From Taudactylus pleione (Eukaryota > Chordata > Amphibia > Anura > Myobatrachidae), in assembly GCA_031769625.1 (NCBI GenBank), contig JAUIMM010000636.1:6592501-6656500 (forward strand): a stretch of 64,000 nt of DNA. The letters are read 5' to 3'. The stretch's first letter is position 1, and each line of letters opens with the position of its first letter. The position numbers and the translations under genes were made by a program. Below are positions 1 through 11,100 of this stretch, piece by piece. Below the pieces are notes generated by a model. The model searched no databases. It was not told the DNA's origin and saw nothing but the letters and a program-made list of their open reading frames with translations.

Positions 1-592
1 GATTAGAAAACATACTGATTCACCATACTACCTTTGGTATTTGCTTTTAGCCACAAAGCATGGTAAAATACTGTACAAATTAACACATTAGAGGATTAGC
101 CTGTAAGAAAGTTTGCCTTTTTTGGACCAGGTTACACTTGCTTATAATTTACCAAGGAAAAGTCTTTTTAACGTAAACCAAAAATTTAATGCACACAAAT
201 AATAACCAAAAAGTGAATTGTGACAATCAATTCACACAGTGAAAACACACTCCAAAAAACATCCAACACCAAAATAAACAAAACAACAACAACAATTAAA
301 AACTGTTTGAAGAAGTAGCAGGCCAACATGAATCCACAAATGAGGCGAAGAAATAATTGTTCCAAAGTTATATCCAATGTGGCCACATGAAGACAATTTT
401 TTGGATCAGGTAGTAGGCATCGTTTTTTCGGGTAATTTTATGGAATAAAAGACATAAAAAAATAAAAAATAAAAACATTAAAATTGGCCATGAAAATCTT
501 ACATGTCTACATTGTGTCAATTAATTAAATTGTTAACAATAATTACCTAAAATATCTGGCCACCACATCATCGCGTATGGCCCCCCACATAC

Positions 593-1655
593 TTACCTCC
601 GACCAACCTCGGGGGGGCCATCCTCAGGCAAGGCATCCTCTGGCTGCATTGGGACACCACTCCATATGGCAATGTTGTGAAATATCCCACACAGGACCAC
701 AATTTTCGAAACCATAGCCGGCAAATACATGAGCTCGCCAACAGAGTGGTGGAGGCATCTGAATCGGCCTTTTAAAAGGCCGATACAGCACTCCACCACC
801 TGCCTGGTGGCTGTAAGTGCGGAATTATACTCACTTTGTGGCCCTGGTGTGGGAGCCAAATAAGGAGTGAGCAGCCAGGGCATGCAAGGGTAACCACTGT
901 CTCCTGTGAAAAAACAAAAAAACCCATCAGGACCATTGTGCAACAAGCTTTGCATTGGTTGCCACGGAAGGTGTCAACTTACCCAGAAGCCACGCATCAC
1001 CAGCTTGTAGGTTGTCTAATTTGTGCCAAATCCCTGATTGCCGGATGACGAAGGAATCATGTGCACTCCCGGGGAATTTGGCATTCAGGGACAGGATCTG
1101 GAGGGAGGCATCACATACCACCATTACATTCAGTGAATGAAAGTGTTTGCGGTTCCTAAAAATAGCCTCCAGCCTGAAGTGGTATGTGAGTGCCATCCAC
1201 AACCCCTATGATGTGTGGAAAGCCAGCTATTTGGTAAAAATTGGCCTTCGCCACACTAAGGGAACCCATATCCACTGGCATTTGAATAAAATGATGGAGG
1301 TGTTTAAAAATGGCCTCCATCACTGCCCTCAGGATCCTTGAAAAGGAGGATTGGGAGATTCCGGCAACTATTACCACCGTGGTTTGAAAGGATCCTGAGG
1401 CACAGAAATGTAATACCGACATTAATTGCGTGGTATTGGTGGTATTGCTGTAGGACTGACAATTTGCCGTTCAAGATCACTCTCTATTAATGAGAGAGTG
1501 TCTAGGATGATTTGTGGAGGAAGACGGTATCATCTTAAGACCTCACCATCTGGCATTCCAAAAAGGGTGACACGTGTTCTATATATCTGGGGCCTTGCAT
1601 GCCTACGAGGCCTACGCCTGGGACGAAGTTGAGGTTGGTCGGGTTCTGGAACCAT
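593..1655 (-). pseudogene. Harbinger (HARBI1-like) transposase pseudogene, copy 1
   Basis: This encoded the DDE nuclease that cuts and joins Harbinger transposon ends in the nucleus. Family motifs read in order: RTRVTLFGMPDGEVLR, ASGSFQTTV, GVVDGTH (first catalytic Asp, codon near 1195), RNRKHFHSLNVMVVCDASL, PGSAHDSFVI (second Asp, 1056-1058), GYPCMPWLLTPY and VVECCIGLLKGRFRC (catalytic Glu, 791-793). A clean 79-base intron at 904-982 (gtaagt...cag) restores LLG-DSGYP. The start at 1655 lies in an exon whose acceptor is near 1683, so an upstream exon is possible; the stop sits inside a consensus gtaagt donor, so a further short 3' exon is also possible. Lesions: in-frame TGA at 1530-1532, a frameshift near 1424, another near 1165-1190. 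All catalytic residues survive. Confidence 0.88.
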
Positions 1656-1893
1656 GGCCAAGATAATACGACCAACAACAACCTGAAATGGTAAGCCAGG
1701 TAGTTATTTTCGAAAAATTTGAAAAGAAAAATATACTTATCTTTTTTAATAAATCCAAAGATGCTTGCAGGCCGGGGTCTTGTCATGAGTAGAACAACCT
1801 ACATTTCAAAAGTAGAAAATATATTTAGTTATTATTGGGAAAACTTGGATTGTGATCACATTTTTTAGGCTTAAAAAAAAGAGAAGGGAGCAC

Positions 1894-2131
1894 ACATTAG
1901 TTCGGAAAAATGCACGCTACATTTAGTGGTAAAACATGATTTTACACTGAAATAATAAAAACACATTAGTGCGCTAAATAGTACGCATTTTTTACAGTTA
2001 AAACAAGACACATGAGTTCGTTATATATTACGCTACTTTTACAGTTCAATAAGGAGACATTAGTGCGCTAAATAGTACGTTCAGTTTAAAATAAAAACAA
2101 CTCAAACATTATTTCGCAAAAGAGTACGCTA
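1894..2131. promoter_or_regulatory. Five spaced direct repeats between the divergent Harbinger genes, copy 1
   Basis: A ~25-bp motif resembling ACATTAGTGCGCTAAATAGT followed by ACGC occurs five times, starting at 1894, 1963, 2010, 2057 and 2106. The last four starts are 47, 47 and 49 bases apart. They lie between the transposase start and the Myb-like promoter. Harbinger Myb-like proteins bind DNA, so these could be binding sites for a shared control region; that role is inferred, not shown. Equivalent sets occur near 10285-10522 and 18673-18910. Confidence 0.6.
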
Positions 2132-2652
2132 TATTTAGTAGGAAGACATGATTGGTCCTACAACCAAAAAAAAATTACTTAGTGAAACATAGGCGAAGAC
2201 CAACACATCGAAAATTGTAACTTCATGAAACTAAAAACACTTACCAAAAACAGACAAATAACCCCAAAACGTCAAGGGGGTAAGGCCAAAATAACTGTAA
2301 AAAAAAACAAAAAAAAAACAATAGTACTAACATTTTTTAACTATTTACTATTATTGTTTATGGTGGTTTGGAAAAAGACTTACTCAAAAACTCCAATATA
2401 AAAAGGTAAACAATAAAAAAAAGCGAATGTAAAAAAATTAAGTAAGAAAACAAAAAAAACGATCACACTAGAAAACTCCAAACTCCAAAATCCGCCAACA
2501 AACACCTCCTCCGTCAAACCTCCAACATTCATCAGCCGCCACCTCGACTCGAGTCACACCAAGCTCTAAATAGTCTCTATTTTCCCGCTCAAATTACGGA
2601 CGGACAATAGGAGCGCACAATCAATGATGCGGCCGAATAATGCTGACGCATG

Positions 2653-2660
2653 TATAAAAA
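2653..2660 (+). promoter_or_regulatory. TATA box of Myb-like gene, copy 1
   Basis: TATAAAAA lies 52 bases upstream of the ATG at 2712, a suitable place for a core promoter. About 90 bases further upstream the other copies have a second TATA-like word, TATAAAT; here it reads TCTAAAT (2565-2571). Confidence 0.5.
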
Positions 2661-2711
2661 CGTCACTGAAAATCCCAATCGGTCTGCTGTAGTGAGACTT
2701 GAAAGTCAAAA

Positions 2712-3827
2712 ATGGCTACAGAGCAGCAAATCACTGGCCAAGAGGCGCCAGGTAAGTATTTGTATTTTTGGGCCTAAAGGATTATGTGGAAACAACATTT
2801 TAGGAACATTTTATATTATAAATTTTAATTCCAATTTACAAATAGGTGTTGAGGATGTAATGGAAGAGGCTGCTGGCCTAGCAGGCCAAGAAAACAAACC
2901 AAAAAAAAAGACAGCCACAATTCACAAGAAAGGAGATGGAGGTTTTGGTCCAAATGTGCCCCAGACAACCTGCCCCAAGCAGCAAGGAATATGGGTGCAA
3001 GCCAGAAATGGAAAATGTGGGATGACATAGCCAGTGCTGTCAATAGGGTGGGTGATTTTGAACGAGCAACCTGGGAGGTCAAATGCCAACTTTTTAACCC
3101 ACAGATGGAGCGATTTCAAATATCGGCTGAAGCAAAAACTGGCTGATAGGGCTAGGCATGCAGGGGGTACAGGTGGGGGTCCCACCCCTGTGTCACTGGA
3201 GCTCAACGATTTGGAGGAGATGGCACAGGGGTGTGTGCAGGATGAGGAGGTGTTTGGCGTGTCAAACATGGTTACCAACATGCCAGACTTTGCGGCTCCT
3301 CATGTTGCCTCAGGTAAATGTAGTAATGTTAATAACTCAGAAATGTGTTTTGGACAATATCTAGATTCTAATGTTATTCTTTTCTCTTTTTTTAAAAGAG
3401 ACACAGACGGATGAGTCTGCTCCAGAGGGGAGCTTTGGCCGCAGAACTTCTGCTGGCTCTGCAGGGGAGGAACCAGTAGATCCGTCTGCTATGGGTGGTG
3501 GAGGCCCTGGAGCAAAGTGCTGTGGCCAACATGACCATTGCTAAGGCCCTGGCGGAAAATACTGGGGCCAACGTCCGTATTGCAAATGCCCTGGAGCAGC
3601 TCGTTCGCCAGCAGATGTTGGAGCCGGCCTCCCTTCCTGCCGGAACATCAGGATCCTCCACCTCTGGCACAACAACAGCCATCCCTCCAAATGTGCCTAG
3701 CCCTATGCCTAGTCCAGAGGCCCCAACATCTGCCTCTGGACAGGCCAGCCGAAGGACCTCCCGGACCCGTTCAGGCTCCTCCCTACCCCGGCCGAACGTG
3801 CCAAAAGGCGATGACAGCACTGGCTAA
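2712..3827 (+). pseudogene. Harbinger Myb/SANT-like protein pseudogene, copy 1
   Basis: In this superfamily the Myb-like partner binds DNA and helps bring the transposase to the ends. Exon 1 (2712-2751) reads MATEQQITGQEAP and ends in gtaagt. Exon 2 (2846-3313) holds pieces of the DNA-binding region in three frames: RQPQFTRKEMEVLVQMC, KWKMWDDIASAVNRVGDFE and DFKYRLKQKLADRARHAGG, then an acidic segment LELNDLEEMAQ. Exon 3 (3399 onward) gives TQTDESAPEGSFGRRT, a frameshift near 3495, then a helical region (ALAENTGANVRIANALEQLV) and a Ser/Pro tail. There are thus three frameshifts in exon 2, the first in the A run at 2901-2909, and one in exon 3. Copy 1 alone has a further one-base loss near 3780 that changes the C-terminus. 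Confidence 0.8.
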
Positions 3828-4840
3828 ATTTCCCACATTCCTTCTGTGTTTGCCCCATATTCCTTAATGGCCAAAACCTTCCTCTCCTTTCTTGTGAATT
3901 GTTTTTAAATTTTGTTTGTGGTTTGAAAATGCCACTTTTTTTGTTTGTGCGTTTCAAAAAGTTTTTATTTTTTTTTATAGTTATCCATATTTTATTTATG
4001 AAAAAACACACTAAAAAAAAATTGTGTACAAAAATAAAAAAAGGTTGAAAATCTGAACAAATCTATTGTTAATTCATTCAAAAACTGGTGAAAAGGTAAT
4101 CCCACAAACAAAATTACAAACAATACAACGGAAATGTAAACATTATTTATTTTAAAAAAAAAAGCAAGGGTTAAAAACCATTTTAACAGTTTTAATTAAC
4201 ACTTATCAAACAAAAAAAGGACGATTGTTTTGTTGGCCCCTAAAAAAAAAAGGAAAAAAACCAACATGCCTACAATATTGTTGGCATAAACAAAAAAAAA
4301 TAAGTTATGAAAAATTTAAAAGACAATTGTAAGCTAATTGATTGTATAACCCAGAAATTAGCAGCTGAGTAGTTCACCTGCGTACGGTTTTTGGCTAATA
4401 AAAAAAGGCTATTTACTATACACCTTACAAGCATTTTTGCAATTCAAAAGTGATTGTTTATGAGGCCTCAATTGATAAATCGGGAGACCATCGATGAGCC
4501 ACGGGAGGAACGAAGAGACCATCGTCATTGTGGTAGAGAATACCAGACCACAAGCTGAGTGAGCAGTTTGAATGGAAAGTTGATCAGACAGTGACGTAAC
4601 ACTTTTTCCGTTCACATTGGCCGTTCGCATCAGAAAATTTATGTATGCCCAAAAACCGCCTCGCCACGCCTGCGTTTTCCCATCTCCACCCCCGTCACCG
4701 CCCAAAAACGGACAGTTCTGTCAATCACATTTGATATGTCACTTCCTGTTCGCTATTCGACGAACGACTGGAAAAATGATCGCAATCAGCCGTACGCACA
4801 TGCGCACTGTTACACCGACGCATGCGAGGTTTGACAACAT
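3828..4840. other. A/T-rich 3' region and right arm of Harbinger element, copy 1
   Basis: No further gene is visible. The first ~550 bases are a succession of A and T runs, as expected of 3' untranslated and spacer DNA. From about 4390 the sequence becomes the GC-richer subterminal arm, with ATGCGCAC, GTACG and ACGAGCG words that also occur in the 600-bp MITE. Confidence 0.6.
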
Positions 4841-4890
4841 CGGACCGCTACGAGCGTACGGCCGCTTACGAGCGGCTCTGAATGAGGGCC

Positions 4891-5487
4891 TAAGTTTGCT
4901 TCTGTCATTATTATTGCAAAATTCCAGTTGCCAATTTCTGTATTGCTTATGCTCCCACATCCCCAGTATTCATATATTTGTGTTTTTTGACTTTACCTGC
5001 ACCCTAACGCCATCAGATCTTCCCACAATAAATATCTTCAAATGTTTCATCATACTCTGTCAGTGATTGCGCTGAGCGAAAAAATTGTGGGTCCCTCAGT
5101 TTAAAAAAATGTGGTATTAATTCACTGTTTCTGGGTCTCATCACATATTATGGGGGGTGAGGGCAGGCAGCAGTTGGGACAGTGCTGGTCAGCCAAGTGT
5201 GTATCCATCTTAAAGCATACTAACAACTTACTAATTTAACAGCCAGTCTAAGGGAAATAGGTATTAAAACTTGCAGTTCACCCCTGAAAATTAACGTTCC
5301 TTATGAATGTATATGACAGCAATACAGAACTTTTTTGGGCATGTATATATTAACCTGTAGCCATGAGCTCGGGCTGGCATTGGGAAAGGACTAAGGTGAT
5401 CGCACCTGCTGTTTGACCAAGCATGCACATTGGGAAATATTTACAAGCTACTTCTGCACTTAAAATATGCAGAAGTAGCTTGGTAAT
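4891..5487. other. Flank between Harbinger end and MITE, copy 1
   Basis: About 600 bases with no coding signal or known repeat that I recognise. It includes a short inverted repeat at ~5447-5482 (AGCTACTTCTGCA facing TGCAGAAGTAGCT) just before the MITE. Confidence 0.5.
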
Positions 5488-5490
5488 TAT

Positions 5491-6090
5491 GGCCCTCATT
5501 CAGAGCCGTTCGCTATTTGCGGTCGTTCGTTCAAAAACAAGGGGTGGCTATTCAAATGATCCGTTCGCAAATTGCAGTCTGTTCACACCTCTAAGTCTGA
5601 ACGAGCGAGCAAAACATACGCTCGTTTATTTGTTAAAAACGCCCCCTGGCCGCTCGCACCCATACGTCATGTCCGCTATTTATTAGATTAATCGAGTACA
5701 TCGACCAGCGTATGAACTGCTCGCTATTCTTGTGGTTGGTGTTTGCTACCACAAATTTGCGAGCAGTTCTGGCTATAAAATAACCCAGTGACGTGGTCAA
5801 TGACGCTGCTGTATTAATTATGCACACCCATAATACGCCCGTTTTGACCTTTAAGCACGCCTGCGTTCGGATCTCCACTCCCCATTTTCAAGCACCTTCC
5901 CCTGTTACCACCCACATACGCCTCATTCTGTCACTCAAAATAGCAGGCACTCGCTATATAGCGTACAAACGATTTTTGGCCGCACTGACTGGTTCGCGCA
6001 TGCGTACTAAAAACCGTACGCATGCGCTGATGTGCAAACATCGCTCGGAACGAGCGTACTGCCGCTAACGAGCGGCTCTGAATGAGGGCC
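5491..6090. mobile_element. 600-bp Harbinger-type MITE, copy 1
   Basis: It begins GGCCCTCATTCAGAGCCG and ends with the exact reverse complement, flanked on both sides by TAT (5488-5490 and 6091-6093), a 3-bp target duplication. The ends and subterminal ACGAGCG and GCATGCG words match the right end of the neighbouring Harbinger element, so this is a deletion derivative or relative that could use its transposase. It has no credible coding sequence. Confidence 0.9.
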
Positions 6091-6289
6091 TATGTCCCTA
6101 TATGTTGCTCTCAAAGTAAAGATGCTCCAATGGGTGCTACTCTGGTTACAAATATTAATGTGTACAGTGATTTTTATAGATTTGAATTTGTCAGTTTATG
6201 ATTCACTTTACAATATAACAAGCCTTCTGTTCTTTATCTGGCTATGACTGTCTGTTTGGACAAATGACTTGCACTTTACAGAAAACTAA

Positions 6290-6595
6290 GGGCCTGATTC
6301 AGAGCCAGACGCTCTGACCAGAGCACTCGCTCTGAATCAGGGCCCTCCTACCTAAAATTGGAGCGGCCTCCTGGCCGCTCGCATAGCTGTGGGTGACCAC
6401 CCACAGCTTATGCGAGCGGCCAAAAAGATGGTTGCGATGGTCAAGACCATCGCGACCATCGGGCTTGCGACAAGACCCTGCGGTAGGGTCTCGCTACCGC
6501 AAGCCCAGGAGTGCTTTTGGCTCTATCAGAGCCAAAAGCACTCCCACTGACATCACTAGTGATGTCAGTGGGGCCGGACCCAGACGGTAGGTGTT
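6290..6595. mobile_element. Hairpin-chain MITE, truncated, copy 1
   Basis: A run of adjacent inverted repeats: the ends of GGGCCTGATTCAGAGC pair within ~57 bases, then GCGGCCTCCTGGCCGC, CTGTGGGTGACCACCCACAG, a GATGGT..GACCATC stem (one mismatch here), a CTACCGCAAGCCC stem, a GGAGTGCTTTTGGCTC stem and CACTGACATCACTAGTGATG with its complement. The chain stops abruptly in what is the sixth hairpin of the complete element at 49740, so the right half is missing. Confidence 0.8.
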
Positions 6596-7853
6596 AACGA
6601 TATCGTTTATCATTCAATCGTTGAAAAAAATTGTTCACTTTCTAAGTTAAAATGATGAACGATTATCGTTCATGTGCGTTCATATTTATAGTTTGTAGTT
6701 CAGTCAGATTGACCAACTGAACGATTTTCATTAAGGGAATATGAAAAAATCTTTTGTAGTTCAAAAAAATCATTCATTACAATAAAATCTGACAGAAAAT
6801 CGTTCAGAAAATCGTTGGTAACAAAATTGTTGTGTCTGTATGCAGCTTTACTGTTCAGCATACTTGGATATTTACTTCACTTCCACAGCCTAATTGGACT
6901 CACCTGATTCATCTGTCACTGATCTGGACATTTGTTTACTCCCATCCACCTCTGTCTCCTTCAGTCACATATTACTCTGTCATTACTGGACTTAAGTATA
7001 TAATTGTTCATGTCTACCAACAGTCACATTAAAAAACCCACCTTTCCATTTAAATCAGTTCTGGTGTCTGCTCCTGTTTCCACCTCGTGTCCACGACAAA
7101 CACAGGCCCTAACACAACCTGGATGGGCATCTTTTCCCTCAGTAGCCCTGAAGATAGGTAGAGATGAAAGAAGACTTAAGAAAAGAAGAATAAAGTAGCC
7201 TCTTTGAGAAGAGTACCTGCATGGAATAGAAATAATGGAGCCGGCAGCAAGGGGTGAGGAGTGTTAAGTGTCTGCGGCTGTAGCATGTTCACAGCCAGTT
7301 AGAGCCCTGACTCAGCGGCCAGTACTAAGTAGGTGATGTAGCTGGAAGCAGGCAGGGAGGGAACAGGTGGGATGGGAGTGTAAGCACTGGCTTAAGCACA
7401 GCAGATGTGATGGTGTGGGGAGTGGGGGGAGGGTCGGGGGTGCGCGAATGCTGTATACTAAGCAGGTGAGTGATGGAGCGGGAAGAGGGCAGTGGGAGAG
7501 CAGGTGAGATGGCAATGCGAGTGCTGGACAGATGTAAAGGAGTGGGCAGAGGGGTGTGGGACAGTGGGCAACTGGAGTTGGGTGTCCGCAACTGCATCAT
7601 CTAGATGGTCAGATCCATGAGAAGTCAGTGGCAAATGCAGGATTTTGAAAGGGTGTTTTCCAATACTTGGTTACAACACCAATGGCAAAAAATCTAACCA
7701 TATAGAGGCAGCACTCGGGTAATCAATACTCAATAATCCAAGCTTGTTAATCCATTACTGTGCAATGTTTCAGATGGGGGGGAGGCTTTAGGTTTAGGGC
7801 TCCTGGGGAGGACTAACGGATAGACACCCTCCTGGGAGGTTAGGTTTAGGCTA
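6596..7853. other. Mixed repeat-derived flank, copy 1
   Basis: 6596-6850 is A/T-rich with many ATCGTT/AACGAT words and ends with GTGTCTGTATGCAGC, similar to the right ends of the TIR elements at 29440-29455 and 31750-31765, so it is probably a fragment of that family. 6850-7110 ends with a T/C-rich stretch reminiscent of an LTR downstream part, without provable ends. 7200-7640 is purine-rich with no supported gene. From about 7777 the sequence enters the G-rich strand of a telomere-like dispersed repeat that is cut at 7853. Confidence 0.45.
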
Positions 7854-7992
7854 TCATCTTTGCGTTTGCCATTTTTTTTTTGTTAAAAAACATGTTTTCT
7901 CTTTTTTTAAAGTATAGTCTGATTTTTAAGTTGTTTGGTAACATATAATTTAAGGTGTCATTTTAGTAATCCACACTTTTTTTTACCCACAG

Positions 7993-8102
7993 AGGACCAG
8001 TGGCGGCTGCAAGCAATGCAGGTGGGCTTGCACACATTGAGGGGCCATGTCATAGGGATGCTTGTGGTCCTTGATCACATGTTGGCGGTCCTGCACCACT
8101 AA
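7993..8102 (+). pseudogene. Terminal exon of a second Harbinger-linked gene, copy 2 unit
   Basis: A polypyrimidine tract and cag acceptor at 7990-7992 precede an open exon that, with one base from the previous exon, reads EDQWRLQAMQVGLHTLRG, then a hydrophobic stretch VIGMLVVLDHMLAVLHH and TAA. The phase matches exon 3 of the Myb-like gene. The preceding intron starts no earlier than the unit joint at 7854, so all upstream exons are missing. It lies tail-to-tail with the transposase. It resembles the amphipathic C-terminus of Myb-like transposon proteins, but this identification is inferred. Confidence 0.5.
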
Positions 8103-8983
8103 TTTTTATGTTTTTTCCCCCCTAAAAATGTGTTTAAAAATAAAAATTTTTTTTGCTTTATTCAAGTCTCATTCCTTGTCTGTAAATATTAGATTGTTTA
8201 ACCTTACATAAGTCGACTATTGGAGCATGTTTTTTAAAGTAATGTAAATTTGATTGTAGAAAGCTCAAGTAAGTATGTAAGCTGGCACATTAAACACCGA
8301 ACAATACCAATAGGTTTGTAGAATTACCGGCTTGTTTATTTTTATTTTTTGGTGGGTAATGTAAATATTAAATCAAACCTGCTTAGGCCTAGATTAGAAA
8401 ACATACTGATTCACCATACTACCTTTGGTATTTGCTTTTAGCCACAAAGCATGGTAAAATACTGTACAAATTAACACATTAGAGGATTAGCCTGTAAGAA
8501 AGTTTGCCTTTTTTGGACCAGGTTACACTTGCTTATAATTTACCAAGGAAAAGTCTTTTTAACGTAAACCAAAAATTTAATGCACACAAATAATAACCAA
8601 AAAGTGAATTGTGACAATCAATTCACACAGTGAAAACACACTCCAAAAAACATCCAACACCAAAATAAACAAAACAACAACAACAATTAAAAACTGTTTG
8701 AAGAAGTAGCAGGCCAACATGAATCCACAAATGAGGCGAAGAAATAATTGTTCCAAAGTTATATCCAATGTGGCCACATGAAGACAATTTTTTGGATCAG
8801 GTAGTAGGCATCGTTTTTTCGGGTAATTTTATGGAATAAAAGACATAAAAAAATAAAAAATAAAAACATTAAAATTGGCCATGAAAATCTTACATGTCTA
8901 CATTGTGTCAATTAATTAAATTGTTAACAATAATTACCTAAAATATCTGGCCACCACATCATCGCGTATGGCCCCCCACATAC

Positions 8984-10046
8984 TTACCTCCGACCAACCT
9001 CGGGGGGGCCATCCTCAGGCAAGGCATCCTCTGGCTGCATTGGGACACCACTCCATATGGCAATGTTGTGAAATATCCCACACAGGACCACAATTTTCGA
9101 AACCATAGCCGGCAAATACATGAGCTCGCCAACAGAGTGGTGGAGGCATCTGAATCGGCCTTTTAAAAGGCCGATACAGCACTCCACCACCTGCCTGGTG
9201 GCTGTAAGTGCGGAATTATACTCACTTTGTGGCCCTGGTGTGGGAGCCAAATAAGGAGTGAGCAGCCAGGGCATGCAAGGGTAACCACTGTCTCCTGTGA
9301 AAAAACAAAAAAACCCATCAGGACCATTGTGCAACAAGCTTTGCATTGGTTGCCACGGAAGGTGTCAACTTACCCAGAAGCCACGCATCACCAGCTTGTA
9401 GGTTGTCTAATTTGTGCCAAATCCCTGATTGCCGGATGACGAAGGAATCATGTGCACTCCCGGGGAATTTGGCATTCAGGGACAGGATCTGGAGGGAGGC
9501 ATCACATACCACCATTACATTCAGTGAATGAAAGTGTTTGCGGTTCCTAAAAATAGCCTCCAGCCTGAAGTGGTATGTGAGTGCCATCCACAACCCCTAT
9601 GATGTGTGGAAAGCCAGCTATTTGGTAAAAATTGGCCTTCGCCACACTAAGGGAACCCATATCCACTGGCATTTGAATAAAATGATGGAGGTGTTTAAAA
9701 ATGGCCTCCATCACTGCCCTCAGGATCCTTGAAAAGGAGGATTGGGAGATTCCGGCAACTATTACCACCGTGGTTTGAAAGGATCCTGAGGCACAGAAAT
9801 GTAATACCGACATTAATTGCGTGGTATTGGTGGTATTGCTGTAGGACTGACAATTTGCCGTTCAAGATCACTCTCTATTAATGAGAGAGTGTCTAGGATG
9901 ATTTGTGGAGGAAGACGGTATCATCTTAAGACCTCACCATCTGGCATTCCAAAAAGGGTGACACGTGTTCTATATATCTGGGGCCTTGCATGCCTACGAG
10001 GCCTACGCCTGGGACGAAGTTGAGGTTGGTCGGGTTCTGGAACCAT
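8984..10046 (-). pseudogene. Harbinger transposase pseudogene, copy 2
   Basis: Sequence-identical by eye to the copy at 593-1655, including the TGA, both frameshifts and the 79-base intron. The lesions are therefore older than the tandem amplification. The three catalytic acidic residues are kept. Confidence 0.88.
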
Positions 10047-10284
10047 GGCCAAGATAATACGACCAACAACAACCTGAAATGGTAAGCCAGGTAGTTATTT
10101 TCGAAAAATTTGAAAAGAAAAATATACTTATCTTTTTTAATAAATCCAAAGATGCTTGCAGGCCGGGGTCTTGTCATGAGTAGAACAACCTACATTTCAA
10201 AAGTAGAAAATATATTTAGTTATTATTGGGAAAACTTGGATTGTGATCACATTTTTTAGGCTTAAAAAAAAGAGAAGGGAGCAC

Positions 10285-10522
10285 ACATTAGTTCGGAAAA
10301 ATGCACGCTACATTTAGTGGTAAAACATGATTTTACACTGAAATAATAAAAACACATTAGTGCGCTAAATAGTACGCATTTTTTACAGTTAAAACAAGAC
10401 ACATGAGTTCGTTATATATTACACTACTTTTACAGTTCAATAAGGAGACATTAGTGCGCTAAATAGTACGTTCAGTTTAAAATAAAAACAACTCAAACAT
10501 TATTTCGCAAAAGAGTACGCTA
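10285..10522. promoter_or_regulatory. Five spaced direct repeats, copy 2
   Basis: Same five-motif block as at 1894-2131. The third motif has one private change (TTACACTAC for TTACGCTAC near 10430). Confidence 0.55.
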
Positions 10523-11041
10523 TATTTAGTAGGAAGACATGATTGGTCCTACAACCAAAAAAAATTTACTTAGTGAAACATAGGCAAAGACCAACACATC
10601 GAAAATTGTAACTTCATGAAACTAAAAACACTTACCAAAAACAGACAAATAACCCAAAAACGTCAAGGGGGTAAGGCCAAAATAACTGTAAAAAAAAACA
10701 AAAAAAAAACAATAGTACTAACATTTTTTAACTATTTACTATTATTGTTTATGGTGGTTTGGAAAAAGACTTACTCAAAAACTCCAATATAAAAAGGTAA
10801 ACAATAAAAAAAAGCGAATGTAAAAAAATTAAGTAAGAAAACAAAAAAAACGATCACTAGAAAACTCCAAACTCCAAAATCCGCCAACAAACACCTCCTC
10901 CGTCAAACCTCCAACATTCATCAGCCGCCACCTCGACTCGAGTCACACCAAGCTATAAATAGTCTCTATTTTCCTGCTCAAATTACGGACGGACAATAGG
11001 AGCGCACAATCAATGATGCGGCCGAATAATGCTGATGCATG

Positions 11042-11049
11042 TATAAAAA
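11042..11049 (+). promoter_or_regulatory. TATA box of Myb-like gene, copy 2
   Basis: TATAAAAA 52 bases upstream of the ATG at 11101. An additional TATAAAT at 10954-10960 is intact here, unlike in copy 1. Confidence 0.5.
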
Positions 11050-11100
11050 CGTCACTGAAAATCCCAATCGGTCTGCTGTAGTGAGACTTGAAAGTCAAAA

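Larger units (their letters stand above)
1..4890. mobile_element. PIF/Harbinger transposon, left-truncated, copy 1
   Basis: The element holds a minus-strand DDE transposase and a divergent plus-strand Myb/SANT-like gene, the two-gene pattern of the PIF/Harbinger superfamily. The right terminus ends GCTCTGAATGAGGGCC at 4875-4890 after a subterminal region rich in ACGAGCG words (about 4840-4870). The matching left terminus is absent from the unit; the left side instead runs back across the unit joint into an intron and terminal exon of another gene. The element is non-functional here: both genes are broken and one end is missing. Bases 1-592 hold no recognisable coding sequence. Confidence 0.85.
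1..7853. repeat. 8.39-kb tandem unit, copy 1 (left end outside window)
   Basis: The sequence from base 1 recurs almost identically from 8392 and from 16780, so this is the first visible member of a head-to-tail array. Taking the unit start at the junction seen at 7854, this copy lacks its first ~538 bases because the window begins inside it. It contains a truncated Harbinger element (1-4890), ~600 bp of flank, a 600-bp MITE (5491-6090), a hairpin chain (6290-6595) and ~1.2 kb of flank. It differs from the other copies by scattered substitutions and small indels, for example an extra 7 bases near 6655 and a missing 8 bases near 3910. Confidence 0.95.

Noticed and set aside
186..386. Open minus-strand frame encoding a hydrophobic 66-residue peptide, repeated in each unit
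   Set aside because: It is low-complexity A/T-rich sequence with no start context or family motif, and recurs only because the unit is tandemly copied.
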